Shown here: positions 8,969 to 17,572 of the stretch, piece after piece
Layout: every line of letters begins with the position of its first letter
How positions within the stretch are numbered: the first letter of the stretch is position 1
Source: Flavobacterium indicum GPTSA100-9 = DSM 17447
GTDB lineage: Bacteria > Bacteroidota > Bacteroidia > Flavobacteriales > Flavobacteriaceae
NCBI RefSeq assembly: GCF_000455605.1
Contig: NC_017025.1
Location: 372,001 to 436,000, forward strand
DNA length: 64,000 nt
Direction: 5' to 3'
Program-made: the position numbers and the translations under genes
The notes under the pieces: model-generated
Seen by the model: the letters and a program-made list of their open reading frames with translations, nothing else
What the model was told of the DNA's origin: nothing
Databases searched by the model: none

Positions 8969-11278
8969 ATGAAAATAACAGTAATTGGTGGAGGTCCAGG
9001 CGGGCTGTATTTCTCAATATTGACCAAAAAGGCAATGCCACATTGTCAAATTGATGTGTATGAACGAAATAAACCGGATGATAGTTTTGGTTTTGGAGTC
9101 GTTTTTTCCGATGAAACCTTAGGTGAATTTCTGAAACGCGATATGGAATCTTATGAATTAATAAGAAGCAACTTTGCCTATTGGGATGATATCATAATTG
9201 CTCGAGACGGTGAAGAAGTCAGTATTGCAGGAAACGGTTTTTGTGGTTGTTCAAGAAAAACACTATTGAAATTGTTACACCAAAGATGTAGGGAAGAAGG
9301 GGTGAGCTTGCATTTTGAAGCTGAAATTCCAGATGAATCGGTTTTTGCTGATTCGGATATTATTTTGGCCGCTGATGGAATTGGAAGTGCTATTCGAACT
9401 AAATATCAAAAAGAGTTTGGTACACAAATTACGTTGAAGAAAAATAGATTTGTTTGGTTGGGTTCAACGAAACCATTAGATGCCTTCACGTATTTTTTTA
9501 GAACTACACCACACGGTGTAATTGTGGCTCATAGTTACCAATATGAACCTGGAATGAGTACTTGGATTTTCGAATGTAGCGATGAAACTTGGCAAAAACA
9601 TGGGTTTGAAGTGACTAACGAACAAGATACTATTTCAAAAATTCAAGAATTATTTAAGGAAGAATTAGACGGTCATCCTTTGATTTCAAATAAATCGCAT
9701 TGGCGACAGTTTCCACATGTGGTAAATAAAAATTGGTACTATAAAAATATTGTTTTATTAGGTGATGCTAAAGCAACGGCTCATTATTCTATTGGGTCAG
9801 GAACCAAATTAGCAATGGATTGTGCTATTGGATTGTCTGATGCGGTTATTGCAAATCCTACAAATGTACAAGCAGCTTTTCAACAGTATGAAGCAATTCG
9901 AAGAAATCCAGTTGAAATGATTCAGTACGCGGCTTTAGTTTCGTTAGATTGGTTTGAAAATATGGATCGTAATAACCAACATCCTTTTTACCAATTTGCC
10001 TTTGGATGTATGACTCGCTCCAAAAAAGTAACTTATGAAAATCTTCAAATAAGAGATAAATCGTTTACTGATAAAGTTTTGAAAGAATTTAATATGAATT
10101 GTCATTCTGAACTAGTTACAGAATCTAATTCAACACCTGCCGCTTTCACTACTTTCAAACTTCGAGATTTAGAATTTGCTAACCGAATTGTTATGGCGCC
10201 TATGGGACAGTACAAAGCAGTTGATGGAATAGTAAATGATTGGCATTTTCAACATTATTCGTCAAGAGCTTTAGGAGGAGTTGGGCTGATTTTGACTGAA
10301 ATGACAGCTATTTCAGAAACGGGAAGAATTACTGAATCTTGCGCCGGAATTTATACACACGAACAAATTGAAGCATGGAAACGAATTACGGCATTTGTGC
10401 ATTCTCATTCGAAGACTAAAATTGGAATCCAAATTGGACATTCCGGGAGAAAGGGTGCAACTTTAGAGCCTTGGAAGGGTAATAACCAACCCATGAATAC
10501 GCCTTGGGAACTTGTAGCTGCTTCTGCACTACCTTTTAAAGAAGAATTTTCGGTTCCTAAAGAAATGTCTGTTCAAGAGATGGCTGAAGTTAAAATGCAA
10601 TTCAAACAAGCAGCTATCAATGCTGAACAAGCTGGGTTTGATATGATTGAATTACAAGCCCATCATGGATTTTTATTGGCTTCGTTCTTATCTCCTTTGA
10701 CTAATATTCGAACGGATGAATTTGGCGGTACAATTGAAAATAGATTGAAATATCCTTTAGAAGTATTTAAAGAAATGCGTTCTGTGTTTCCAAACGACAA
10801 ACCCATGTCGGTTCGTATTTCTGCTGCTGATTGGGCTGAGGGTGGAATTTCAGAAGATGAAGTATTAGTAATGGCACAAGCGTTTAAGGAGGCTGGAGCT
10901 GATGTAATTAATGTTTCCACAGGAAATACAGTTGCCAATCAAAATCCAGTTGTGGGTAGAATGTGGCAAACGCCTTTTTCTGATGCCGTTCGAAATTCCA
11001 TACATATACCTACTATTACTGCTGGTTATATTCAAGATATTGATCAAATAAATACTATTATTTTAAATGGACGTGCCGATTTAGTTGCGCTAGGAAGACC
11101 ATTGTTGCTAGATCCCTATTTTGTGAGAAACGCACAAGCTTATGAAAACTTTAAGGCTAATGATATTGATGTTTCTTATCAAGCGGGAATATCGCATTTG
11201 TATCCGTTGAAAGCTTCGGAAAGAAAACAAATGGAAGGGATGAAAAAAGCGTTGAAACCAAAGAGTAATAAAAAATAA
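8969..11278 (+). CDS. Bifunctional 2-aminobenzoyl-CoA / salicylyl-CoA 5-monooxygenase - OYE reductase fusion
   Basis: The 769-residue protein joins two enzymes. Residues 1-370 form a class A FAD monooxygenase with the Rossmann motif VIGGGPGGLYFS at the N-terminus and the second FAD segment LLGDAKATAHYSIGSGTKLA. Residues about 392-755 form an Old Yellow Enzyme-type FMN reductase, starting LRDLEFANRIVMAPMGQY and carrying LQAHHGFLLASFLSP. This architecture is known from 2-aminobenzoyl-CoA monooxygenase/reductase and from salicylyl-CoA 5-hydroxylase, which hydroxylate the ring of the CoA thioester at C5. The substrate cannot be distinguished from sequence alone. The linker near residues 377-388 (CHSELVTES) is encoded by a palindromic repeat. 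A CoA ligase and a thioesterase follow in the operon, consistent with CoA-ester chemistry. Confidence 0.88.
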   Translation: MKITVIGGGPGGLYFSILTKKAMPHCQIDVYERNKPDDSFGFGVVFSDETLGEFLKRDMESYELIRSNFAYWDDIIIARDGEEVSIAGNGFCGCSRKTLLKLLHQRCREEGVSLHFEAEIPDESVFADSDIILAADGIGSAIRTKYQKEFGTQITLKKNRFVWLGSTKPLDAFTYFFRTTPHGVIVAHSYQYEPGMSTWIFECSDETWQKHGFEVTNEQDTISKIQELFKEELDGHPLISNKSHWRQFPHVVNKNWYYKNIVLLGDAKATAHYSIGSGTKLAMDCAIGLSDAVIANPTNVQAAFQQYEAIRRNPVEMIQYAALVSLDWFENMDRNNQHPFYQFAFGCMTRSKKVTYENLQIRDKSFTDKVLKEFNMNCHSELVTESNSTPAAFTTFKLRDLEFANRIVMAPMGQYKAVDGIVNDWHFQHYSSRALGGVGLILTEMTAISETGRITESCAGIYTHEQIEAWKRITAFVHSHSKTKIGIQIGHSGRKGATLEPWKGNNQPMNTPWELVAASALPFKEEFSVPKEMSVQEMAEVKMQFKQAAINAEQAGFDMIELQAHHGFLLASFLSPLTNIRTDEFGGTIENRLKYPLEVFKEMRSVFPNDKPMSVRISAADWAEGGISEDEVLVMAQAFKEAGADVINVSTGNTVANQNPVVGRMWQTPFSDAVRNSIHIPTITAGYIQDIDQINTIILNGRADLVALGRPLLLDPYFVRNAQAYENFKANDIDVSYQAGISHLYPLKASERKQMEGMKKALKPKSNKK
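10101..10126. repeat. Palindromic repeat absorbed in frame into the domain linker
   Basis: TTCTGAACTAGTTACAGAA is a near-perfect palindrome preceded by GTCA. Its sequence closely matches the intergenic copy at 13268-13292. Here it encodes CHSELVTES between the two enzyme domains. Confidence 0.6.
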
Positions 11279-11308
11279 ATAATTACGAATTGAAAATTAC
11301 GAATTATG
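11279..11308. repeat. Left AT-rich repeat flanking the four-helix-bundle gene
   Basis: There are two copies of AATTACGAATT in tandem with a short spacer, ending exactly at the ATG of the gene at 11306. The inverted form, AATTCGTAATT twice, stands on the other side at 11644-11675. Confidence 0.7.
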
Positions 11309-11620
11309 AAAAATGACAATGTCGTTCAAATTAAAAGTTATGCTTTTGCTGTTCGAATAATAAAAGTTTTTAAATTTTTATCAGAACAAAAGAAAGAATT
11401 TATTTTAAGTAAACAGCTTTTAAGATGCGGTACTTCAATTGGTGTAAATATTGAAAAAGCCATTGGAGGGCAATCTGGAAAAGATTTTTTTGCAAAATTA
11501 ACTATATCATATAAAGAAGCAAGAGAAACGCATTATTGGATTAGATTATTAAAAGATACGAACTATTTGTCGGTTGATGAAGCTGATAGTTTGTTAAAAG
11601 ATGTAGAAGAATTATTGTGA
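11306..11620 (+). CDS. Four-helix-bundle protein of the 23S rRNA intervening-sequence (S23) family
   Basis: The 104-residue protein has the family features: KSYAFAVRIIKVFKFLSEQ, then LSKQLLRCGTSIGVNIEKAI, then a helix with SYKEARETHYWIRLLKDT. These proteins form small helical bundles that assemble as pentamers. They are known from open reading frames inside 23S rRNA intervening sequences and, as a related group, from accessory proteins of diversity-generating retroelements. Function is unknown and may involve nucleic acid binding. Here the gene interrupts a catabolic operon between the monooxygenase and the CoA ligase. It is bounded by inverted short repeats, so it looks like an inserted cassette rather than a pathway gene. 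A second family member is at 35227-35580. Confidence 0.88.
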   Translation: MKNDNVVQIKSYAFAVRIIKVFKFLSEQKKEFILSKQLLRCGTSIGVNIEKAIGGQSGKDFFAKLTISYKEARETHYWIRLLKDTNYLSVDEADSLLKDVEELL

Positions 11621-11643
11621 ATAATTGGTTCTATTCAAAAAAC

Positions 11644-11679
11644 AATTCGTAATTCATAATTTAAAATTCGTAATTAATG
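11644..11679. repeat. Right inverted repeat flanking the four-helix-bundle gene
   Basis: There are two copies of AATTCGTAATT, the reverse complement of the units at 11281-11305. It ends at the ATG of the CoA ligase (11677). Confidence 0.7.
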
Positions 11680-13257
11680 TTAGACAATTTTGCACATAAA
11701 AATTTACCCAATCAAGAGTTACAACCAAATTATAATTTTTTGGATTTACCCCAATTCATTCGTCTAGAAAAGCTTAATTGTGCCTATCGATTATTAGATT
11801 TTCATATCGAAAACGGTAATGGTTCTAAAATATGCATGCATACTTTTGATGAAACATGGACGTATCAAGATTTGTTTGATAAAGCAAATCAAATCGCACA
11901 TGTTTTAATTGATGATTTAGGGTTACAATCAGGGAATAGAGTTTTGTTGCGTTCAGCCAATAACCCCATGATGGTAGCTTGTTGGTTTGCAATTATTAAA
12001 GCAGGTGGCATTGTGGTAGCAACCATGCCTTTATTACGAGCGAAAGAATTAAAAACAATAATTGATTGTGCCGAAATTACACATGTTATTTGCGACCATG
12101 ATTTGGCTGATGAAATGCGATTGGTTAAAAGTGAGTACTTGCAAAAAACCACCTTTTATCGAAATAGTGACTTAGAAAGTAAAATGGCATCTAAACCCAA
12201 GAATTTCATAAATTACAATTCAAAGGCGGATGATATTGCTTTAATTGGTTTTACATCAGGAACTACGGGCTTGCCAAAAATGACGGCTCATTATCATAAA
12301 GATGTATTGAATATTTGTGAAGCATTTCCAATGTATTCTTTGCAACCAAGCAGTGAAGATGTGTTTACAGGTAGTCCTCCTATCGGATTTACCTTTGGTT
12401 TGGGAGGTTTGGTTTTGTTTCCTTTCTATTTTGGAGCATCTACTTTTTTAATCGAAAAACCAACTCCAGATATTTTATTAAAAGCAATTCAGGATTTCAA
12501 AATTACCATTTGTTTTACCGCACCAACGGCTTGGCGTGTTTTGACTACAAAAGTGGAAGATTTTGATATTTCTAGCTTAAGAAAATGTGTATCAGCGGGG
12601 GAAACATTGCCGTTAAAAGTCTGGCAAGATTGGTATGAAGTAACGGGACTCAAAATCATTGATGGAATTGGTGCTACCGAAATGTTGCATATCTTTATAT
12701 CTTCTAATGAAGAAAATATGAAACCAGGAACTACTGGAAAAGCAATTACAGGTTATGTCGCAAAAATAATTGATGAGAACGGGAAAGAAGTGGCTAAAAA
12801 TACACCTGGTCGTTTGGCAGTTCAAGGAATTACAGGTTGCAAGTACCTAAATAGAGAGGATAAACAAAAGGAATATGTTGAAAACGGCTGGAATATTACA
12901 GGTGATATTTTTAAGGAAGATGAAGAGGGTTACTTTCATTTTGTAGCCCGAGGAGATGATATGATTATTTCATCAGGATACAATATTGCCGCTATAGAAG
13001 TGGAAAGTGTGCTTTTAACTCATGAAGATGTTTTAGAGTGCGCTGTTGTGGGGATGCCCGACAGTGAAAGAGGAATGTTGGTTTGTGCACATATCGTTTT
13101 GAAAGATGCTGCGAAAGCAAATGATGCGCATAAAAATCACATTCAACATTGGTTTAAAGAAAATGCGGCTCCTTATAAATATCCTCGAATTATTCATTTT
13201 GTAGAAGCTTTACCAAAAACAGAAACTGGAAAAATTCAACGATTTAAACTAAAATAA
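11677..13257 (+). CDS. AMP-forming 2-aminobenzoate/salicylate-CoA ligase (benzoate-CoA ligase family)
   Basis: The 526-residue acyl-CoA synthetase activates an aromatic acid with ATP and CoA. The AMP-binding P-loop FTSGTTGLPKMTAHYHKD lies near residues 190-207. DGIGATEMLHIFIS supplies the A5 motif, with GDIFKEDEEGYFHFVARGDD and SSGYNIAAIEVE further on. The catalytic lysine region PKTETGKIQRFKLK closes the protein. GIGATEMLH is typical of benzoate- and 2-aminobenzoate-CoA ligases. It most likely makes the CoA thioester used by the adjacent bifunctional monooxygenase. Its start codon abuts the repeat that flanks the four-helix-bundle gene, so its leader may have been altered by that insertion. 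Confidence 0.87.
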   Translation: MLDNFAHKNLPNQELQPNYNFLDLPQFIRLEKLNCAYRLLDFHIENGNGSKICMHTFDETWTYQDLFDKANQIAHVLIDDLGLQSGNRVLLRSANNPMMVACWFAIIKAGGIVVATMPLLRAKELKTIIDCAEITHVICDHDLADEMRLVKSEYLQKTTFYRNSDLESKMASKPKNFINYNSKADDIALIGFTSGTTGLPKMTAHYHKDVLNICEAFPMYSLQPSSEDVFTGSPPIGFTFGLGGLVLFPFYFGASTFLIEKPTPDILLKAIQDFKITICFTAPTAWRVLTTKVEDFDISSLRKCVSAGETLPLKVWQDWYEVTGLKIIDGIGATEMLHIFISSNEENMKPGTTGKAITGYVAKIIDENGKEVAKNTPGRLAVQGITGCKYLNREDKQKEYVENGWNITGDIFKEDEEGYFHFVARGDDMIISSGYNIAAIEVESVLLTHEDVLECAVVGMPDSERGMLVCAHIVLKDAAKANDAHKNHIQHWFKENAAPYKYPRIIHFVEALPKTETGKIQRFKLK

Positions 13258-13267
13258 ACACAATTTT

Positions 13268-13292
13268 GTCGTTCTGAACGGGTTTCAGAATC
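13268..13292. repeat. Intergenic palindromic repeat, second copy
   Basis: GTCGTTCTGAACGGGTTTCAGAATC is related to the in-frame copy at 10101-10126. Its arms TTCTGAAC and GTTTCAGAA are inverted. It lies in the 67-base gap before the glutamate-synthase-like gene. Confidence 0.6.
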
Positions 13293-13324
13293 TCATTATT
13301 AAAATTATAATCTTGATTATAGAA

Positions 13325-14908
13325 ATGAGAAAAGCATTTTTAATTAGTAGTGTAACTTTACTTTCATTGACTGGAATATTAATTTATGTCAACTGGAAGT
13401 TTGCCTTTTTATTGTTGATCTTTCTTCCTTTAATTGCAATGGGGCTTTTTGATATGTATCAATCCAAACGAACCATTCGAAGAAATTTTCCTTTGTTGGG
13501 TAGAATGCGGTATTTGTTGGAATCTCTAGGTCCAGAAATGCGTCAGTATTTTATTGAAACAGATACCGATGGAAAACCATTTAATCGCCTGCAACGTGCT
13601 TTGGTTTACAGTAGAAGTAAAAAAGAAACATCAACCCAGCCATTTGGAACTCAATTAAATGTTTATGACGTGGGTTATGAATGGATCAATCACAGCATCA
13701 AAGCAATTCCTTTTCATGAAGTTGATGCTCATCCTAAAGTAAAAATTGGATCTTCACAATGTACTAAACCCTATAATGCTAGTATGTTTAATATTAGTGC
13801 CATGAGTTATGGTTCGCTTAGTAAAAATGCTATACTTGCTTTGAATGCAGGTGCTAAAATAGGAGGTTTTTATCATAATACAGGAGAAGGTGGTTTGTCG
13901 CCGTACCATTTAGAACCTGGTGGAGATGTAGTTTGGAATATTGGTACCGGTTATTTTAGTACGCGTACTCCAGACGGAAAATTTTCGGTTGAAGAATTTA
14001 CAAAAAGGGCAACGTTAGAAAATGTGAAAATGATTGAAATTAAATTTTCACAAGGTGCTAAACCAGGTCACGGAGGAATTCTTCCAAAGGAAAAAGTGAC
14101 CGATGAAATTGCAGCGATTCGTTTAGTTTCTAAAGGCAATGATATTGTTTCACCTCCAAAACACAGTGCGTTTACAACTCCTTTAGAATTAATGGATTTT
14201 GTAAAATTATTGCGTAACCATTCGGGAGGTAAACCTATTGGTATTAAAATATGTATTGGTAATAAATCTGAATTTATTGCAATTTGTAAAGCTATGGTTG
14301 CAACCAATACTTATTTAGATTTTATCACAGTCGATGGGGGTGAAGGCGGAACCGGAGCTGCTCCACCCGAGTATTCTGATCATGTGGGCATGCCTTTACG
14401 TGATGCTTTAGCTTTTGTTTATGATTGCCTAAATGGATTTGGTATTAAAGAGGAAATTAAAATCATAGCCAGTGGAAAAGTTGTTTCTGGATTTGATATT
14501 ATCAGGTGTTTGTCTATTGGTGCCGATTTGTGCAATTCGGCTCGAGGAATGATGTTTGCATTAGGGTGTATTCAAGCCTTAGAATGTCATGCAAATACAT
14601 GTCCAACAGGCGTTGCTACACAAGATCCTAAGTTGACAAAAGGTTTGGTGCCCGAAGAAAAAAGTATACGTGTAGCACGATTCCAAGAAGAAACAGTTAA
14701 AAGTGCCATGGAATTAATGGCTTCTGCTGGTTTAAGTCATCCAGATGATGTAACAAGAGATGTGGTGAGTACTAGAGTAGAACGTAATGTAGTTGAAACA
14801 TTTGCTCAAACTTTTCCAGAATTAGAAAAAGGATGTTTGTTGAATGAAAATTCAGTTCCTAAATCCTATTTGTATTTTTGGAAAAAAGCTACCACGGAAT
14901 CTTTTTAA
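13325..14908 (+). CDS. Membrane-anchored FMN-binding glutamate synthase-family protein
   Basis: The 527-residue protein has two hydrophobic segments at the N-terminus (about residues 4-45), followed by a glutamate synthase (GltB central/FMN) TIM barrel. Visible signatures are NISAMSYGSLSKNAILALN, FSQGAKPGHGGILPKEKVT, TVDGGEGGTGAAPPE and the cysteine-bearing segment ECHANTCPTGVATQDPKL, which could hold an iron-sulfur cluster. It lacks the glutaminase domain and the C-terminal GXGXG domain, so it is not a complete GOGAT. I start at the ATG at 13325; the upstream in-frame TTG is weaker. Its place in a pathway that may release ammonia is suggestive, but the reaction is unknown. Confidence 0.82.
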   Translation: MRKAFLISSVTLLSLTGILIYVNWKFAFLLLIFLPLIAMGLFDMYQSKRTIRRNFPLLGRMRYLLESLGPEMRQYFIETDTDGKPFNRLQRALVYSRSKKETSTQPFGTQLNVYDVGYEWINHSIKAIPFHEVDAHPKVKIGSSQCTKPYNASMFNISAMSYGSLSKNAILALNAGAKIGGFYHNTGEGGLSPYHLEPGGDVVWNIGTGYFSTRTPDGKFSVEEFTKRATLENVKMIEIKFSQGAKPGHGGILPKEKVTDEIAAIRLVSKGNDIVSPPKHSAFTTPLELMDFVKLLRNHSGGKPIGIKICIGNKSEFIAICKAMVATNTYLDFITVDGGEGGTGAAPPEYSDHVGMPLRDALAFVYDCLNGFGIKEEIKIIASGKVVSGFDIIRCLSIGADLCNSARGMMFALGCIQALECHANTCPTGVATQDPKLTKGLVPEEKSIRVARFQEETVKSAMELMASAGLSHPDDVTRDVVSTRVERNVVETFAQTFPELEKGCLLNENSVPKSYLYFWKKATTESF

Positions 14909-14929
14909 TAAGAATTAAATCAAGAAATA

Positions 14930-15349
14930 ATGAGTTATTTTACTAAACAAGAAAAAATAAAATTTAAACATATTGATTATGCCGGAATCGTTTTTTATCC
15001 ACGATTCCTAGAAATGGTGAATGATTTAGTTGAAGATTGGTTTGAAGAAGCCTTAGATAGACCATTTTCTAAGATGCATGAGACCAACGGAATCCCTACG
15101 GTAGATTTAAAAGTGCAATTTAAAGCTCCTGCTCGTTTAGGAGAAGTTATAACTAAAAAACTGTGGGTGAAAGAACTTAGAAATTCGTCAGTTTTATGTG
15201 GATTTCAATTCGTAAAAGATAATAATACTACAGTATTAGAAGGTGAAGTAACCTTAGTCAATGTTAAAATTGCTGAGGATAGAAACGAAATTAAATCAGA
15301 AGCTTTTTCTGAAGTAATAAAGTCAAAAATTATGAATTATCAATTATAA
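14930..15349 (+). CDS. Acyl-CoA thioesterase of the 4-hydroxybenzoyl-CoA thioesterase family
   Basis: The 139-residue hotdog-fold protein has the motif FKHIDYAGIVFYPRFLEMVND. Asp16 in it corresponds to the catalytic aspartate of 4-hydroxybenzoyl-CoA thioesterase. It starts 22 bases after the glutamate-synthase-like gene. In this operon it would release the free hydroxylated acid (5-hydroxyanthranilate or gentisate) after ring hydroxylation as the CoA ester. The last residues are encoded by AT-rich repeat-like DNA that continues into the following 60-base gap. Confidence 0.85.
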   Translation: MSYFTKQEKIKFKHIDYAGIVFYPRFLEMVNDLVEDWFEEALDRPFSKMHETNGIPTVDLKVQFKAPARLGEVITKKLWVKELRNSSVLCGFQFVKDNNTTVLEGEVTLVNVKIAEDRNEIKSEAFSEVIKSKIMNYQL

Positions 15350-15411
15350 ATTACAGTTTAGTAACTTATTTTGTTCATAATTGGTAATTCTCAATTTATA
15401 ATTATAAAAAA

Positions 15412-16392
15412 ATGGAATTCAAAAAAATAAAGGCCGCTACAGTACAAACCGCGCCAGTTTTTCTAAATGTTGAAAAAACAGTAGATAAAGCCATTTCTTT
15501 TGTGAAAGAAGCGGCTAACAATGGAGCAAAATTAATCGCGTTCCCTGAAGTGTTTATTTCAGGTTATCCCTATTGGAATTGGATTATGACGCCCGTTCAA
15601 GGGAGTAAATGGTATGAAGAATTATATAAGAATTCTGTAGATGTTTCCGGACCCGAAATTAAAAAATTATGCCTAATTGCTAAAGAATATGATATCCATA
15701 TTGTAATGGGTATAAATGAAAGAGGTAAAAGTTTTGGTGAAATTTATAATACAAATTTAATTATTGATAATAAAGGTGTAATCATCGGTAAACATAGAAA
15801 ACTAGTTCCAACTTGGGCAGAAAAGTTAACTTGGACTTCGGGTGATGGTTCTTCATTAAAAGTATATAATACGGAAGTTGGACCTATCGGTACTTTGGCT
15901 TGTGGAGAAAACACGAATACATTGGCACGTTTCACGCTACTCTCTCAAGGGGAATTAATTCATATCGCTAATTATATTTCTTTACCAGTTGCACCTCCTG
16001 ATTATGATATGGCAGAAGCTATTAAAATTCGTGCAGCGGCCCATTCGTTTGAAGGTAAATTATTCACAATTGTTTCATGTTCTACCGTTTCCCAAGAAAT
16101 AAAAGATGCGTTAAGAAAGGATGTGCCCAATGTTGATGAATTGTTAGATAGAAAAAGTTCAGCTTTCTCTGGTTTCATAGGTCCTAACGGTGCTGTTATA
16201 GGAACACCATTAATTGATGATGAAGGAATGGTATATGCTGATATTGATTTATCAAAATGTATTCAACCTAAACAAATGCATGATATCTTAGGACATTATA
16301 ACCGATTTGATATTTTCGATTTAAGAGTAAATGTAGCTCCTACGCGAAAAATTACATTTATTGATAATCACGAAGAGTTTAATAAAAGATAA
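15412..16392 (+). CDS. Nitrilase-superfamily carbon-nitrogen hydrolase
   Basis: The 326-residue protein carries the complete Glu-Lys-Cys triad: Glu46 in FPEVFISGYPYWNW, Lys130 in GKHRKLVPTWAEK, and Cys164 in LACGENTNTLAR. The active-site cysteine context resembles true nitrilases more than amidases, although the superfamily includes both. It cleaves a nitrile or amide to an acid and ammonia. Located between the thioesterase and the ring-cleaving dioxygenase, it could hydrolyse maleamate or a related amide if the pathway substrate is anthranilate. It could also generate the aromatic acid from a nitrile. Substrate is inference only; family assignment is firm. Thirteen bases separate it from the dioxygenase gene. 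Confidence 0.87.
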   Translation: MEFKKIKAATVQTAPVFLNVEKTVDKAISFVKEAANNGAKLIAFPEVFISGYPYWNWIMTPVQGSKWYEELYKNSVDVSGPEIKKLCLIAKEYDIHIVMGINERGKSFGEIYNTNLIIDNKGVIIGKHRKLVPTWAEKLTWTSGDGSSLKVYNTEVGPIGTLACGENTNTLARFTLLSQGELIHIANYISLPVAPPDYDMAEAIKIRAAAHSFEGKLFTIVSCSTVSQEIKDALRKDVPNVDELLDRKSSAFSGFIGPNGAVIGTPLIDDEGMVYADIDLSKCIQPKQMHDILGHYNRFDIFDLRVNVAPTRKITFIDNHEEFNKR

Positions 16393-16404
16393 AGTACCAA
16401 TAAA

Positions 16405-17517
16405 ATGGAAGAAAATAAATATTCAGACGACGTTTACGGACGTGCCCGTGTACAAGATTCCGACGAACTAAAGGCATATTATAAAGAACTCGAAACACTT
16501 GGTGCGGGGGCATTATGGACAGTAGCCAACGATATTGAGCCTTGGGAACCTCGAGCAAATTGTATACCAATGCTTTGGAAATATGATGATTTACGTAGTT
16601 TGGTGTTGAAATCCTCGGAATTGGTAACTCCAGAACAAGCTGGAAGACGTGTGGTTTATTTGGTAAATGATAAATTAAAGCATATTAGTGCGGCTGTCGG
16701 ATTACTCTACACGGGTATTCAAGTGACTCGACCTGGTGAAAGTACCTCGGCACACAAACACAAGGCTTCCGCTTTGCGTTTTATTATGGAAGGTAAAAAT
16801 GGTTACACCGTTGTCGATGGTAATAAAATTATGTTAGAAGTCAATGATTTTGTCATTACTCCTAATTCAACTTGGCACGAACATGGTGTGGAAGAAGATG
16901 GTGAAACCTGTATATGGCAAGATGGTTTAGATATTCCTTTGGTCAATATGTTGGAAGCGAATGATTATGCCGTTTATGATGGTAAACAACCGCTTGAAAA
17001 GCCATTAAATTATAGTCCAATTACGTATGGTTGTGCCGGACTTGTGCCAAATGAAACGCATTGGGATAAACCTTATTCTCCTTTATTTAAATATTCATGG
17101 TCTAAAGTTTATCCAGCACTTATTGAAGCACTAAAAGTAAATGACATAAATCCATTTGATGGTATTTTTATGAAATATTCCAATCCTTTAACGGGTGGTC
17201 ATGTAATGCAAACTATGGGTGCGGCTATGCAGTTATTACCTGCAGGTTTTAAAGGTAAAGCTCACCGCCATACCGGTTCTTTTGTATACCAATGTGCCAA
17301 AGGACAAGGATATACCATTATCAATGGAAAACGTTTCGATTGGAAAGAGCGTGATATTTTCTGTGTGCCTTCTTGGGCATGGCATGAACATCATAATTTG
17401 TCCGAAACTGAAGATGCTTGTCTATTCAATTTCAATGATTTACCAGTAATAGAAAGCTTGGGCTTGTTTCAATCAAGAGTATTAGAAGAAAATAACGGAC
17501 ATCAACAAGTTCAATAA
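16405..17517 (+). CDS. Gentisate 1,2-dioxygenase-type bicupin ring-cleavage dioxygenase
   Basis: The 370-residue protein has two cupin domains. The N-terminal one has likely iron ligands His117 and His119 (SAHKHKASALRF) and His158 (NSTWHEHG). The C-terminal one has KAHRHTGSFVYQ and PSWAWHEHHN, so both barrels keep histidines. The overall plan and EPWEPRANCIPMLWKYDD are typical of gentisate and salicylate 1,2-dioxygenases, which open the ring between C1 and C2 of a 2,5-substituted benzoate. The product would be maleylpyruvate from gentisate, or its amide from 5-hydroxyanthranilate. The FAH-family hydrolase and the maleate isomerase downstream fit either product. Confidence 0.87.
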   Translation: MEENKYSDDVYGRARVQDSDELKAYYKELETLGAGALWTVANDIEPWEPRANCIPMLWKYDDLRSLVLKSSELVTPEQAGRRVVYLVNDKLKHISAAVGLLYTGIQVTRPGESTSAHKHKASALRFIMEGKNGYTVVDGNKIMLEVNDFVITPNSTWHEHGVEEDGETCIWQDGLDIPLVNMLEANDYAVYDGKQPLEKPLNYSPITYGCAGLVPNETHWDKPYSPLFKYSWSKVYPALIEALKVNDINPFDGIFMKYSNPLTGGHVMQTMGAAMQLLPAGFKGKAHRHTGSFVYQCAKGQGYTIINGKRFDWKERDIFCVPSWAWHEHHNLSETEDACLFNFNDLPVIESLGLFQSRVLEENNGHQQVQ

Positions 17518-17544
17518 CCAATTCAATTATCAATAATAAAAGTT

Positions 17545-17558
17545 GACGCTTTAGCGTC
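17545..17558. repeat. Short hairpin in the gap before the FAH-family gene
   Basis: GACGC-TTTA-GCGTC forms a five-base-pair stem in the 55-base gap. It lacks a proper T run, so it is not a convincing terminator. It may be a small repeat unit or an RNA processing signal. Confidence 0.35.
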
Positions 17559-17572
17559 TTAATAGCATAAAT

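Noticed and set aside
13325..14908. Complete glutamate synthase large subunit
   Set aside because: Glutaminase and GXGXG domains are absent and the protein is only 527 residues with membrane segments at the N-terminus.
17545..17558. Hairpin before the FAH-family gene as a terminator
   Set aside because: The stem has five base pairs and is followed by only two T residues; the next gene clearly continues the same pathway.
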